Part shown: positions 46,448 to 55,657 of the stretch, in pieces | How positions within the stretch are numbered: position 1 is the first letter of the stretch | How the letters are laid out: every line of letters begins with the position of its first letter | NCBI GenBank assembly: GCA_002778455.1 | Contig: PFCD01000005.1 | Location: 1-64,000, forward strand | DNA: 64,000 nt | Reading direction: 5' to 3' | Source of the DNA: Candidatus Micrarchaeota archaeon CG10_big_fil_rev_8_21_14_0_10_45_29 | Lineage (GTDB): Archaea > Micrarchaeota > Micrarchaeia > Anstonellales > Anstonellaceae | Made by a program: the position numbers and the translations under genes | Notes under the pieces: model-generated | What the model was told of the DNA's origin: nothing | The model's input: the letters and a program-made list of their open reading frames with translations, nothing else | Database searches by the model: none

Positions 46448-47392
46448 TTATGCTATTGCAAATGAAGAATAAGCCACAACTTTTTCCTCACTCCCACCAA
46501 TTTGCTGCCCAGAGTTGGTATATTTAAGCAATTTAGCCCTCCTTCCACCAGCCAATTTCGCATATTCAATACCCGCACAAATAGCCCCATAACCACAAAT
46601 GCTCAAATTCTTTAGCTCAACTTCACGCGCCAACCCATCATTATCCATGTTTTTTATCATCTCTATTGGCTTTTTATCCAGCATTTTAGCCCTCTCCCCA
46701 CTCTCATAATGGGTAAAATCACTTGATGCCACAAACACAAAATTCTTATCCTTAAATTCACTCATCTTCACTGCCTCAAAAGCCGCCCTTCCCACATCTT
46801 TTGCAACCTCAATTGTTTGCATTCCCAAATTAACCGCAACAATTTTTATTTTCGGGTTTATCTTCTGCAAAAAGGGAAGCTGCACCTCCAAAGAGTGCTC
46901 GCGCATATGCGCAGTTTCATTTTTTTCGCAAAATTTACTTCTCTTAATAATTTCCCCGGCAACCCTCAAATCAGTTTCGCTTTTTCCAAGCGGGGTTTTC
47001 CATTCCTCAAAAGAAACATTTGCCAACCCGCCCACCCCGGTATGGTTCGGCCCTGCCATTATAACCGTGGTATTTTCTTTTTTCAGGATGCTTTCCGCCG
47101 CAGCATAAGAGTATGCCGCGCATTGCCCGGAATACACAAGCCCTGCATGAGGCACAACTATTGCCTTAATATTTTTTTCAAAATCCTTCGCACCAAACTC
47201 TTCTTTTTCCTTCCCATCCAAATCCAAAATATCTTTTTTTTCCCGCCCGCTTTTCTTTAAGGGCGCCTTTGCCATTTCATTTTTCACATTTTTCAATTCA
47301 TCCCTTGCTTTTCGCAAATAAGCATCCACCATCCTCTCAAGCGCCTGAGCGCTTGCAGGGTAAAAAGTTCCTGCAACAGCCGGATATCTCAT
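46448..47392 (-). CDS. MEMO1-family protein
   Basis: MRYPAVAGTFYPA, IVVPHAGLVYSGQCAAYSY, GPNHTGVGG, REHSLEVQLPFLQ, ASSDFTHYE. Confidence 0.92.
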   Translation of the reverse strand: MRYPAVAGTFYPASAQALERMVDAYLRKARDELKNVKNEMAKAPLKKSGREKKDILDLDGKEKEEFGAKDFEKNIKAIVVPHAGLVYSGQCAAYSYAAAESILKKENTTVIMAGPNHTGVGGLANVSFEEWKTPLGKSETDLRVAGEIIKRSKFCEKNETAHMREHSLEVQLPFLQKINPKIKIVAVNLGMQTIEVAKDVGRAAFEAVKMSEFKDKNFVFVASSDFTHYESGERAKMLDKKPIEMIKNMDNDGLAREVELKNLSICGYGAICAGIEYAKLAGGRRAKLLKYTNSGQQIGGSEEKVVAYSSFAIA

Positions 47393-47513
47393 AAAAACTC
47401 CTCCAAACCCAAAACCACGCCTGCCATTTCAAACCCGCCAAAGCCATAAAAATCCTTGCCGAAAATCCAATTCATTGCAGGCAAAACTCTTTGCAGGCGG
47501 CAGAATTTTTCCC

Positions 47514-48296
47514 TCAATCCACCAAAATGGTGTATTTGCTGATATAAATTTGCGCCAGCATAACAATCAAATAAGGCAATATAATAAGCGAATTGAATGC
47601 AAGCACAATCCATGATGCAACAAAGTGCACGTTAAAGGGCAACACATTGTCAAGCAGCCCGAACACAAAAAACAAAATAAAGTCAAGCACGCTCAGAAGA
47701 ATAAGCGCAACCACAATCCATTCAAAGACAGCGCGCGGGCTTTTTGCAACCACTCTCAAGCCCCTTTGCAACGCCCTAAAGGCCCTCACATCATCCATCA
47801 CAAGCGCCGCAGGCATCAAAAGAAGCCCAAGCCCGACAACAAAATTAAGAATCGGCGCAAGCACTGCCTGCGCATTATATTCATACGCAACAACCTGGAT
47901 AATGAGCAAAATCATCGTAGCGCTCAAAAACACCACAAACACCGAATTCGTCATCTGTGCAATGGATTTTATTACTTCCATCTCCAATCTGCGCAAAGTC
48001 CTCTGCCTTTTCACAACCAAATTTATGCCGACAATTGCAAAGCTCATCAAATAAAGAGAAATCAAAAATGACACTCCCATCACAACCACGTCGATTGTGG
48101 AGAGGTCCACAATGCTCATGGTGCGCAAATAAGTGGCGCCAAGTGAAATATATATGGGGTCCGCAGTATTGAGGGCGCTCACAATAAGGGGTATCACAAG
48201 CCCCAAAAGCCCGGGCACAGCCGCAAGCACCAAAAGAGCGAAATTTTTGCGGTAAATGTCCCACGTGTATTTTAAAAGGGATTTTCTTTTATCCAT
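47514..48296 (-). CDS. Hypothetical polytopic membrane protein
   Basis: Multiple hydrophobic helices; N-terminal YTWDIYRKNFALLVLAAVPGLL. Confidence 0.55.
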   Translation of the reverse strand: MDKRKSLLKYTWDIYRKNFALLVLAAVPGLLGLVIPLIVSALNTADPIYISLGATYLRTMSIVDLSTIDVVVMGVSFLISLYLMSFAIVGINLVVKRQRTLRRLEMEVIKSIAQMTNSVFVVFLSATMILLIIQVVAYEYNAQAVLAPILNFVVGLGLLLMPAALVMDDVRAFRALQRGLRVVAKSPRAVFEWIVVALILLSVLDFILFFVFGLLDNVLPFNVHFVASWIVLAFNSLIILPYLIVMLAQIYISKYTILVD

Positions 48297-48549
48297 GTTT
48301 TCCCCTCAGCCCTCTACTGCTTATTACTAATACGCAATAGATTTTAAACCTCACTTGCGCGCAAGTTTTCTCCATTTTCCGGCTTATAACCAAAGCAAGA
48401 GCCCAAAACCAAAAAAACAAACAACGCTCCTCGCCCGCCCTCCTCTCCCGCCAAGCCAAAACCCGGCTAAAAAGAAAAGCTTTTTTTTGCAAGAAATTAG
48501 TTTTCGCGCGCCGGCTCAAGCTTAAATTCTTCCTTTTCCTATTTTTATT

Positions 48550-48933
48550 ATGGAAAAAATATCCAAAATAAGCATAACCACCATAAAAGAGGCGCAAGAG
48601 GCAATAAGGCAAACCGGCGCGTGCGAGCAGAGCATCCCCATAATGGCTCCAAAGCTTATTTTCATCACCTTAAAGATAAGCGGCATCAGGTGCCCTGTTG
48701 CCAACATATTAAAGCAGGAAGCGCTCTCACTTGGCGCAGACGCCTCAGTGTCTGCCCACGCGGTCAATTGCTCAAAGCCAACAACAGACGCGGTGCTTGC
48801 AGGCACCCTCAAGCAACTGAGGCAATTGGCAGTAAAGCTCAAAATGCAGGGCTACGGAATCCCAAAGCCCGCATCAGATGATTATGCCGCCCTTGCGCAA
48901 GAGCTCTCGGCAATGCTTTCAAAATACAAATAA
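48550..48933 (+). CDS. Stand-alone domain resembling the N-terminal region of some dihydropteroate synthases
   Basis: VANILKQEALSLGADASVSAHAV...TDAVLAGTLKQLRQLAVKLKMQGYGI; 127 aa, no DHPS barrel follows. Confidence 0.5.
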   Translation: MEKISKISITTIKEAQEAIRQTGACEQSIPIMAPKLIFITLKISGIRCPVANILKQEALSLGADASVSAHAVNCSKPTTDAVLAGTLKQLRQLAVKLKMQGYGIPKPASDDYAALAQELSAMLSKYK

Positions 48934-49005
48934 AAAAATAAAATTTACCATGCGCTTTATTAATATTGGCAAGCAACATCAATTTGCTGGTTTGAGGTAT
49001 TTTTC

Positions 49006-49740
49006 ATGAGCAAGAGCGAAAAAAACTTTGCCAAAGAGCATGCTTTGCTCTTTACAATACTTTTTGCAATAGTTGCCATACTTGCCTCATTTGTGCACCT
49101 CTCAAAGCTTTGGGGCGCCGAGGGGCAGACATTCACCCTCTTCGAATTCATAGGCCCCCTGCCGGCTGCAATTTTGGGCCCGTTTCTTGGAATACTCGCC
49201 ATTCTGGTGGCAAAAATAGCAACAACCATATATTCCGGGGCTCCGCTTGATTATGTCACCTTCCTGCGCTTTTTGCCGGTTCTTTTTGCAGCATACTTTT
49301 TCGCCAAATACAAGGACTCTTCCAAATATTCCAATTTTCTGCAGGCATCAATCCCACTCCTCTGCATCCTTCTCTTCGCAATCCACCCCGTGGGCTCTCA
49401 GGCGTGGTTGTTTTCACTTTACTGGCTAATACCTCCCATAACAATACTTTTGCTTCCAAGAAACCTTTTTTTCCGCAGCCTTTCAGCCACCTTTACCCAG
49501 CACGCGATAGGGGGGGTGATATGGATATATTTTGTAAACCCCGGCACCCCAGAGAGCTGGCTTCTCCTTATTCCGTTGGTGGCGATAGAGCGCCTTGTTT
49601 TCGCAGTAGGCATAGCGCTCAGCTATATGGGTTCAATGAAAACTTTGCACCTTCTGAAAAATTCCGCAATATTTCGCCTGCGCACAGATGCGCCCCTGCC
49701 CTCTCACCAGCCACATCCGGGCAAAAAAGAAAAACACTAG
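49006..49740 (+). CDS. Polytopic membrane protein, possibly ECF-transporter S-component-like
   Basis: About 6 hydrophobic helices; FEFIGPLPAAILGPFLGILAILVAKIATTIYSG. Confidence 0.45.
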   Translation: MSKSEKNFAKEHALLFTILFAIVAILASFVHLSKLWGAEGQTFTLFEFIGPLPAAILGPFLGILAILVAKIATTIYSGAPLDYVTFLRFLPVLFAAYFFAKYKDSSKYSNFLQASIPLLCILLFAIHPVGSQAWLFSLYWLIPPITILLLPRNLFFRSLSATFTQHAIGGVIWIYFVNPGTPESWLLLIPLVAIERLVFAVGIALSYMGSMKTLHLLKNSAIFRLRTDAPLPSHQPHPGKKEKH

Positions 49741-49781
49741 CCCATCAAAAAATCAAAAAACCCCCCCTCCACAACTCCTGC

Positions 49782-49944
49782 AAATTTTGCAAAGCCCGCA
49801 ATAAAAACCAGCCAGCCAAAATTTGCAAAGCCCGCAATAAAAACCAGCCAGCCAAATTTTGCAAAGCCCGCAATAAAAACCAGCCAGCCAAATTTTGCAA
49901 AGCCCGCAATAAACAACAGCCAGCCAAAATTTGCAAAGCCCGCA
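49782..49944. repeat. 36-bp tandem repeat, about 5 copies
   Basis: gcaaagcccgca core at 49789, 49825, 49861, 49897, 49933 (exact 36-nt period), intergenic. Confidence 0.92.
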
Positions 49945-50054
49945 CAAAAAAAGAAAAAGAATAAGCCCGCAAATTAAAAATTATTTTTTTTAGGAGTTTT
50001 CAGGTTTTTCCCTCTCTTAAAAAGTTTTATAAATTACCCCTGTGTCCCAACTTC

Positions 50055-52163
50055 ATGGAGCCTTATCTGATAGAAGTATCCTCTGAAGCCGGAAGAAAAG
50101 TGGGGGGCATATACACCGTATTGCGAAGCAAAGCCCGCTATTCTGCGATGAATTTTACAAACCGCTACATGTTTATCGGCTTTTATGACGAGAGATGCGC
50201 GCACGACGTAAAATTCTCTTCCCCTCCAAAGGAGATGGCGCTAATTTTCGAATCCCTTGCAAAAAAAGGCATTTTCTGCCATTACGGAAACTGGATATAT
50301 GGCGCAAACACCCCTATAATTTTGGTGGATGCAAAAAATTTCTCCCAAAAAAACGTGCAATACGAGGACGGAGGGTTTACTAAGAACGATTTGCAGGTAA
50401 ATTATATCAAATTCATATTATGGAAAGAATTCGGAATAGACTCCCTTATGGAGCGCTCGTATGACTTTGGCGAAAACGTTGCCTGGGGCTGGGCTGTGGG
50501 CATGCTGCTTGAGCAGCTTTGCAAAATCCCCCCCTTCTCCTCATCAAAAGCAATAGCTCATTTTCATGAATGGATATGCGGCTCGGCTCTTCTTTATGCC
50601 TGCCTCAAAAACATTCCCTGCTCCACCGTATTCACCACGCACGCGACCGTATTGGGGCGCAGCCTCTGCGCAAGCGGGGCGGATGTGCTAAAAAAGGCGC
50701 AAGAATCATCCGAGCCTATAGAAATTTCAGAGGCTTACCGCCTCAAAGTCGAGGGAAAGCACCAGCTTGAGATGGCGGCTGCAAAAAAATGCCACGTCTT
50801 CTCAACAGTCTCGGAATCTGTGGCGCAAGAGGTGCGCTACATACTTGGAAAATACCCTGACGCAATCCTTCTTAACGGCCTTGACCTTGAGGATGCAAAA
50901 AAGGAATTTCAGGTGCGCAACATCTCAAAATATGTGCGAGAGGAGCTTTTGCAGTTTGCCCAGTCTCTTTTTGCCCCATACTACCAGTCACGCTTTGACA
51001 ACGCACTGCTTGTTTTCACTTCGGGAAGATACGAATTTACCAATAAGGGCTTTGACATCTTCATAAGCGCACTTGGCAAATTAAATTCCCAGCTAAAAAA
51101 AGAGGGGCAAAAAAAGCAAAAGCAGGTAATAGCATTCATATTCGCCCCATCAGCAACACGCGGGCCGAAAATTTCAATTATAAAAAATTACCTTTTGCTT
51201 GATAAAATAACCGAAATATTAAATTCAGTGCCTTCCGCAAGCCAGCAGCCCCATTACCCGAACGCACTCTCCCGCATAGAAGATGTAAAAAGCTCGCTAA
51301 AGCGGGAGCTTCTTGCAATGCATTCTGCCCTCATAAAAGACGGCCCCCTTCCCCCGGCATGCGCCTTTGAGCTCAACTATTCGCACGATGAAGTTTTATC
51401 CGCATGCAAAAGAGCCGGGCTTGATAATAAAGAAGAGGATGCGGTAAAAATAATATTCTATCCCTCCTACCTAAAGCCCAACGACGGGCTTCTAAACCTG
51501 CCATATGATGACGTTATTTCCGGCATGGATGCCGGAATTTTCCCCTCCCGCTACGAGCCGTTCGGCTACACTCCGCTTGAAGCAGGATTGCGCCTGAACA
51601 TCGCAGTATCAACAGATGCCGCAGGATTCGGGCGCTACCTCCTCTCAAAGCAAAACCTTGAGAAAAGGGGCGTAAAAATCCTAAAGCTTTCAGGCGGGGC
51701 TTCCCACTCATCAGATGAGCTTGCGCAATATGTGAAAATGCTTTATACGGCAGAGCCGAGCGAGCTTGAGAGCCTGAAGCAGGATTCTTTCCAGCTTATG
51801 CACCTCTTTGACTGGAAAATATTAATTTCAAATTACCTAAAGGCTTATGATTTGGCATCCGAGCGCTTTTCGCACCCTGGCAAAAGCTCCCCCTCTCTCC
51901 AGCCCCCCCGCCCCCTGCTCGCAGGCTCAAAAAAAATGGCAATAGCCGCATCTGCGCACCATGGGCTTGTGCCATATAAAGAAAAATCACACGCCCTGCA
52001 AATAAGCGCAAGCATAAAAATTCCGGCAAAAAATAAAAAGCCCGCAATAGCAAATTTGAAGAAAAAGCTCTCCTCATCAAAAGTTTCCCCTCTTGCAAAA
52101 GCGCGCAAAAAGCCAGCAAAGAAAAGAAACTCTTCCAAAAAGAAAAGCCGCAAAAAGAACTAA
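50055..52163 (+). CDS. GT3-type (eukaryote-like) glycogen synthase with basic C-terminal tail
   Basis: EVSSEAGRKVGGIYTVLRSKA, FTTHATVLGRSLCA, KCHVFSTVSESVAQE, LLNGLDL, FTSGRYEFTNKGFDIFISAL, DAGIFPSRYEPFGYTPLEAG. Confidence 0.88.
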   Translation: MEPYLIEVSSEAGRKVGGIYTVLRSKARYSAMNFTNRYMFIGFYDERCAHDVKFSSPPKEMALIFESLAKKGIFCHYGNWIYGANTPIILVDAKNFSQKNVQYEDGGFTKNDLQVNYIKFILWKEFGIDSLMERSYDFGENVAWGWAVGMLLEQLCKIPPFSSSKAIAHFHEWICGSALLYACLKNIPCSTVFTTHATVLGRSLCASGADVLKKAQESSEPIEISEAYRLKVEGKHQLEMAAAKKCHVFSTVSESVAQEVRYILGKYPDAILLNGLDLEDAKKEFQVRNISKYVREELLQFAQSLFAPYYQSRFDNALLVFTSGRYEFTNKGFDIFISALGKLNSQLKKEGQKKQKQVIAFIFAPSATRGPKISIIKNYLLLDKITEILNSVPSASQQPHYPNALSRIEDVKSSLKRELLAMHSALIKDGPLPPACAFELNYSHDEVLSACKRAGLDNKEEDAVKIIFYPSYLKPNDGLLNLPYDDVISGMDAGIFPSRYEPFGYTPLEAGLRLNIAVSTDAAGFGRYLLSKQNLEKRGVKILKLSGGASHSSDELAQYVKMLYTAEPSELESLKQDSFQLMHLFDWKILISNYLKAYDLASERFSHPGKSSPSLQPPRPLLAGSKKMAIAASAHHGLVPYKEKSHALQISASIKIPAKNKKPAIANLKKKLSSSKVSPLAKARKKPAKKRNSSKKKSRKKN

Positions 52164-52202
52164 CCGGGCAAAAGAAAAAGAGATGCGGGAAAGGAAAAAA
52201 AA

Positions 52203-52604
52203 TTATTGCACTATTCCCTTAACAGGGCTTTTCATGCTGTCTTTTGAGGCAACCGCTTCCAAATCCCTCTCAACAACCTCTATTTTCTCTTTCGCCTTAA
52301 GCAGCTCGCTTTGCAGGGCGCCTGTATCTGCATTCTCATAATTCGCTCCCTTCACATTTTCAATATGTGTCTGCGCCTTGCTTAATTTGGTTATTATATT
52401 TTTTTCAACATCTGCATCAGCAACTTTTCCCATCTTTACCTCTTTCACAAGCGAGTCCGCCCTCTTCTCGCACATCGTTGCCTCAACAAGTATCTTCCCC
52501 TTAAGCTCGTTAGGGACCCTTTTGGTGCAACCGTTGCTTCCAAAAACAGAAAATCCAACCATTGTCCCGATAACAACCTTTGCCATTATATTTGAACCTT
52601 TCAT
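52203..52604 (-). CDS. Small exported protein (possible lipoprotein)
   Basis: N-terminal hydrophobic segment then FGSNGC; helical remainder. Confidence 0.45.
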   Translation of the reverse strand: MKGSNIMAKVVIGTMVGFSVFGSNGCTKRVPNELKGKILVEATMCEKRADSLVKEVKMGKVADADVEKNIITKLSKAQTHIENVKGANYENADTGALQSELLKAKEKIEVVERDLEAVASKDSMKSPVKGIVQ

Positions 52605-52646
52605 GCTCCCACCTTGTTTCTCTTATGCTCTTTAATGCTTTTAACC

Positions 52647-53228
52647 CTAAGTTTCCCTCAAAAGGGTTGCCAACTGCCAGTCATTCTCAAACATTTGCGC
52701 ATATTCGCGCACCGCCTCCCCCTCTATAACCGCCCCGGCTTCCCTATTGCTATCAACCGCCGATTTTGAGAAATTAATCGAGCCCACAAGCGCCCTCTTC
52801 CCGTCCAAGAGCATCATCTTGGAATGCGTAAGCTTAAACCCGGCAGATGCCCACCTCACAAGCACCCCTCCCTCAACAAGCGCCCCTGAAATTTCATCCA
52901 AATTATAAGAATTAACCCTTCCTTCCAAAATAACCCTCACTCTCACTCCCCTGCCGGCAGCCGTCACAAGCTCGCGCGCAATTTCCTCATTTGTAAATAC
53001 ATACATCTGGACATCTATGCTCTCTTGCGCAGAGCGTATCATTCCTATTATTTCCCCAGAGCTTCCGGGGGAAAAAACAGGCTCCACCTGCGCGCATCCC
53101 TCATTTTCAAAAAAAGAAACCCCTTGCCCGGAAAAAGAAAATTCCTGAGGAAAAAAAGAGGCTATAAAAAGAAAAATAATGGCACATGCGGCAATTCCGC
53201 CAAAAAACCCCCTCATCAAATCCTGCAT
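52647..53228 (-). CDS. Phospholipase D-like (single HKD, Nuc-type) membrane-anchored protein
   Basis: N-terminal TM; AQESIDVQMYVFTNEEIA; HSKMMLLDGKRALVGSINFSKSAVDSNREAG. Confidence 0.88.
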   Translation of the reverse strand: MQDLMRGFFGGIAACAIIFLFIASFFPQEFSFSGQGVSFFENEGCAQVEPVFSPGSSGEIIGMIRSAQESIDVQMYVFTNEEIARELVTAAGRGVRVRVILEGRVNSYNLDEISGALVEGGVLVRWASAGFKLTHSKMMLLDGKRALVGSINFSKSAVDSNREAGAVIEGEAVREYAQMFENDWQLATLLRET

Positions 53229-53324
53229 AATCCGCCCACCATTTTTTTACGGCTTTTATGAAAAATAAATGCGCCGCCTATTTCCCTATTTGCCGCAAAA
53301 TGCAAAAATTTTATTTCCGGCAAA

Positions 53325-54365
53325 TTATATGAGCTTTATAAGCCCCCGCCCCACCTCATTCAAATCCGCCCCAAAGAGGGCGCCTGTCTGGCGTATGAAA
53401 GTAAATGTAATAATAAGCGAGACCATCGGCAAAAACAGCGCCTGCATATAAAAGAGGGGCAAAAAGTTTTTTGCCTTCTCTATAAATTCACTGATTTCCC
53501 CAGAGCTTCCCTGCACGCTTGCAGAAGCTATTATCATATCCGCCGAATCAAAGCCCCCCTCATACCTCTCAACATCCAAAAGAGCCGGGGGGGCAAATGT
53601 TGTGCAAAAAGAGCTTCCCGGAGGCTGAAGCGTCATCAGCATTGCAATTGTAATCGGATATACTGCAAAAAACCCGAATCCCATTGCAAGCAGCATTCCG
53701 CCCGCGCCTCTTGTAAATGGCAGTATTCTTAGCACAAGCCCAAGCTGTATAAGCACCGGCCCGACATACTTTATCAAAGAGAGAAAATTTATCTGCAGCC
53801 AGTGAAGAAGCAGCAGGAAATTTATATGCCCTGCCAAATATTCCAAAAAGCTTGAATAAACCGTGCTATACCATCCGCCAACCATCTCCACTCCCAGCGT
53901 TTCGGTCTTTAGCGCCCCGATAAACTTATAGAAAAAGTTTATGGCATACGCCACCCTGTAAATTATTATCTCACAGTCAATCATCGTCTCCTTCAAAAAC
54001 ACCTGCGCAAAAACAAATGGGTCAAAGCGCGCCCCCGCGCTATGCCCTGCGGCAAACGCGGGATAAGCCAAATACATCTCAGATGCCACATCCACCATCG
54101 TATTCCATGCCAAATTCATAAGAAGCACAAGCGCCCAAACAAGCAGAAACGTCACTATTACCTGCATGTATTCCCCTCTTGCCCATGCGCGCAAAGAAGG
54201 AATGTTAAATGAAATTCCTGCCATATGCACAAGCACGACAATAAATAGCGCGGCAAGCCCCAGCACAGGTATGTTATTGCTCCACGCAACCCAGCTTTGG
54301 CTGTTCATAATCTGCTGCAAGAAAGCATCGTTTGCAACCACACTAGCCGTTGAATACATTAGCAA
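53325..54365 (-). CDS. Polytopic membrane protein, six-paralogue cluster member 6 (VirB6/TrbL-like architecture)
   Basis: Shared motifs: IPSLRAWARGEYMQVIVTFLL; LRILPFTRGAGGMLLAMGFGFFAVYP; C-term GADLNEVGRGLIKLI. Confidence 0.65.
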   Translation of the reverse strand: MLMYSTASVVANDAFLQQIMNSQSWVAWSNNIPVLGLAALFIVVLVHMAGISFNIPSLRAWARGEYMQVIVTFLLVWALVLLMNLAWNTMVDVASEMYLAYPAFAAGHSAGARFDPFVFAQVFLKETMIDCEIIIYRVAYAINFFYKFIGALKTETLGVEMVGGWYSTVYSSFLEYLAGHINFLLLLHWLQINFLSLIKYVGPVLIQLGLVLRILPFTRGAGGMLLAMGFGFFAVYPITIAMLMTLQPPGSSFCTTFAPPALLDVERYEGGFDSADMIIASASVQGSSGEISEFIEKAKNFLPLFYMQALFLPMVSLIITFTFIRQTGALFGADLNEVGRGLIKLI

Positions 54366-54412
54366 ATTCCCCCCGCATTTTCCTCATCATTATTTATTAT
54401 AAGCATACCCAC

Positions 54413-55648
54413 TCAAACCATCCTCGTCAAATTCGTCAAATCCATCTGCGTTCCCAGCGCGTGCGTAAGCTCTCTTGCAATCTCAATATATACTATAAAA
54501 TTAATTATAGGCAAAAGCACTCCCGCAATCATATACATCATAACCGCCTGATAAGGCCAAATAACAACCGCGCCAAGCCTGTCTATGCCGCCTGATGCAA
54601 AATTTGTAAGCGGGTTTTCCCCGGGCTTGCTTTCAGTGAAATATTTTGCCACTTTTGCAGGGTCTGTATCAGCACTCTGTTGCAGCTGCCCGTCCGCACC
54701 TGCCTTCGGATCATAAAGCTTCCCAAACCCCTCACTTATGTTTGTAGCAGTTGCGGAAGGATATATTGTCTGCCCCTCAATCTGCGCCGCAGTTTGCGAA
54801 TTGCTATCTATTAAATTAATCTGCTGCCCCCCCACCTGCCGGGTTATCCCCTCAAGCGAGGAATAAACTATCGCATCATTTAGCATGAGGGTTATGGGAA
54901 AGAAAAACATCGAGGCTATCGCAAGCCCCATCACCGCGCCCCCGAATTCGCGGGTAGGCAGAAAAGTGCGCAAAAGAAGCCCAAGCGGCAAAAAGAAATA
55001 TGGCATGGAAAGAAAAAAGAAATCCAGCACCCTCATCTGCACCAATATGCTCAAATAAGAGAGGGTAAAAGCGCTTATGGCAACCATAAAAATATTCATA
55101 AGCTGCTGAAAGCCTGCCAGCGGCTCAAGCGCGTAGCCTATTCCCATCGGGCTTGAATTCCAAGTCACCTTAAATATGTATGAGAGCGCATAATTTATGG
55201 CAATTAGCGCCTGGTATATATCATCTCCTCTGGTTTTGACTTTTTTCAAATACCCCTGCGCAACGCAATAAGGGCTCACTTCCGCCGTTCCGGCAGAGGC
55301 AACATTAGTGGCATCCATGCAGTTTTGCATTATTTCCTGCCCGTGCGCCCCTCCATAATAATCCGGCGCAAGAAAAGAGACGTCCCAGTGGCACATGCCC
55401 CACATCCAGCCCATCACAAACATCGCAAGAATTGCGGTCGCAACAATCTGGAAAAACTCAAAGCGCGCCCATGCCTGCAATTTGGGGATTCTTAGCGCGT
55501 TTGCGGCCATAAACACCGCAACCACTCCCAAAGACATTGCAAAAAGGGATATAAACACAAGATAAAACCAGTTTCCGCCCACTATGTTATTCAGGCTCCA
55601 GTCGCTAAGAGCCGAGTCCAGCGAAATGCAATAATTTGGTATGTCCAT
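54413..55648 (-). CDS. Polytopic membrane protein, cluster member 5
   Basis: Shared motifs: IPKLQAWARFEFFQIVATAIL; LLRTFLPTREFGGAVMGLAIASMFFFP; C-term LGTQMDLTNLTRMV. Confidence 0.65.
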   Translation of the reverse strand: MDIPNYCISLDSALSDWSLNNIVGGNWFYLVFISLFAMSLGVVAVFMAANALRIPKLQAWARFEFFQIVATAILAMFVMGWMWGMCHWDVSFLAPDYYGGAHGQEIMQNCMDATNVASAGTAEVSPYCVAQGYLKKVKTRGDDIYQALIAINYALSYIFKVTWNSSPMGIGYALEPLAGFQQLMNIFMVAISAFTLSYLSILVQMRVLDFFFLSMPYFFLPLGLLLRTFLPTREFGGAVMGLAIASMFFFPITLMLNDAIVYSSLEGITRQVGGQQINLIDSNSQTAAQIEGQTIYPSATATNISEGFGKLYDPKAGADGQLQQSADTDPAKVAKYFTESKPGENPLTNFASGGIDRLGAVVIWPYQAVMMYMIAGVLLPIINFIVYIEIARELTHALGTQMDLTNLTRMV

Positions 55649-55657
55649 TTTTTATCC

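Noticed and set aside
49782-49944. 36-bp direct repeats as a CRISPR array
   Set aside because: Units are head-to-tail with no unique spacers between them, and no cas genes nearby.
49404-49964. 186-aa ORF with KFCKARNKNQPA repeats
   Set aside because: Overlaps a membrane-protein gene out of frame and reads through the intergenic 36-bp repeat; likely not coding.
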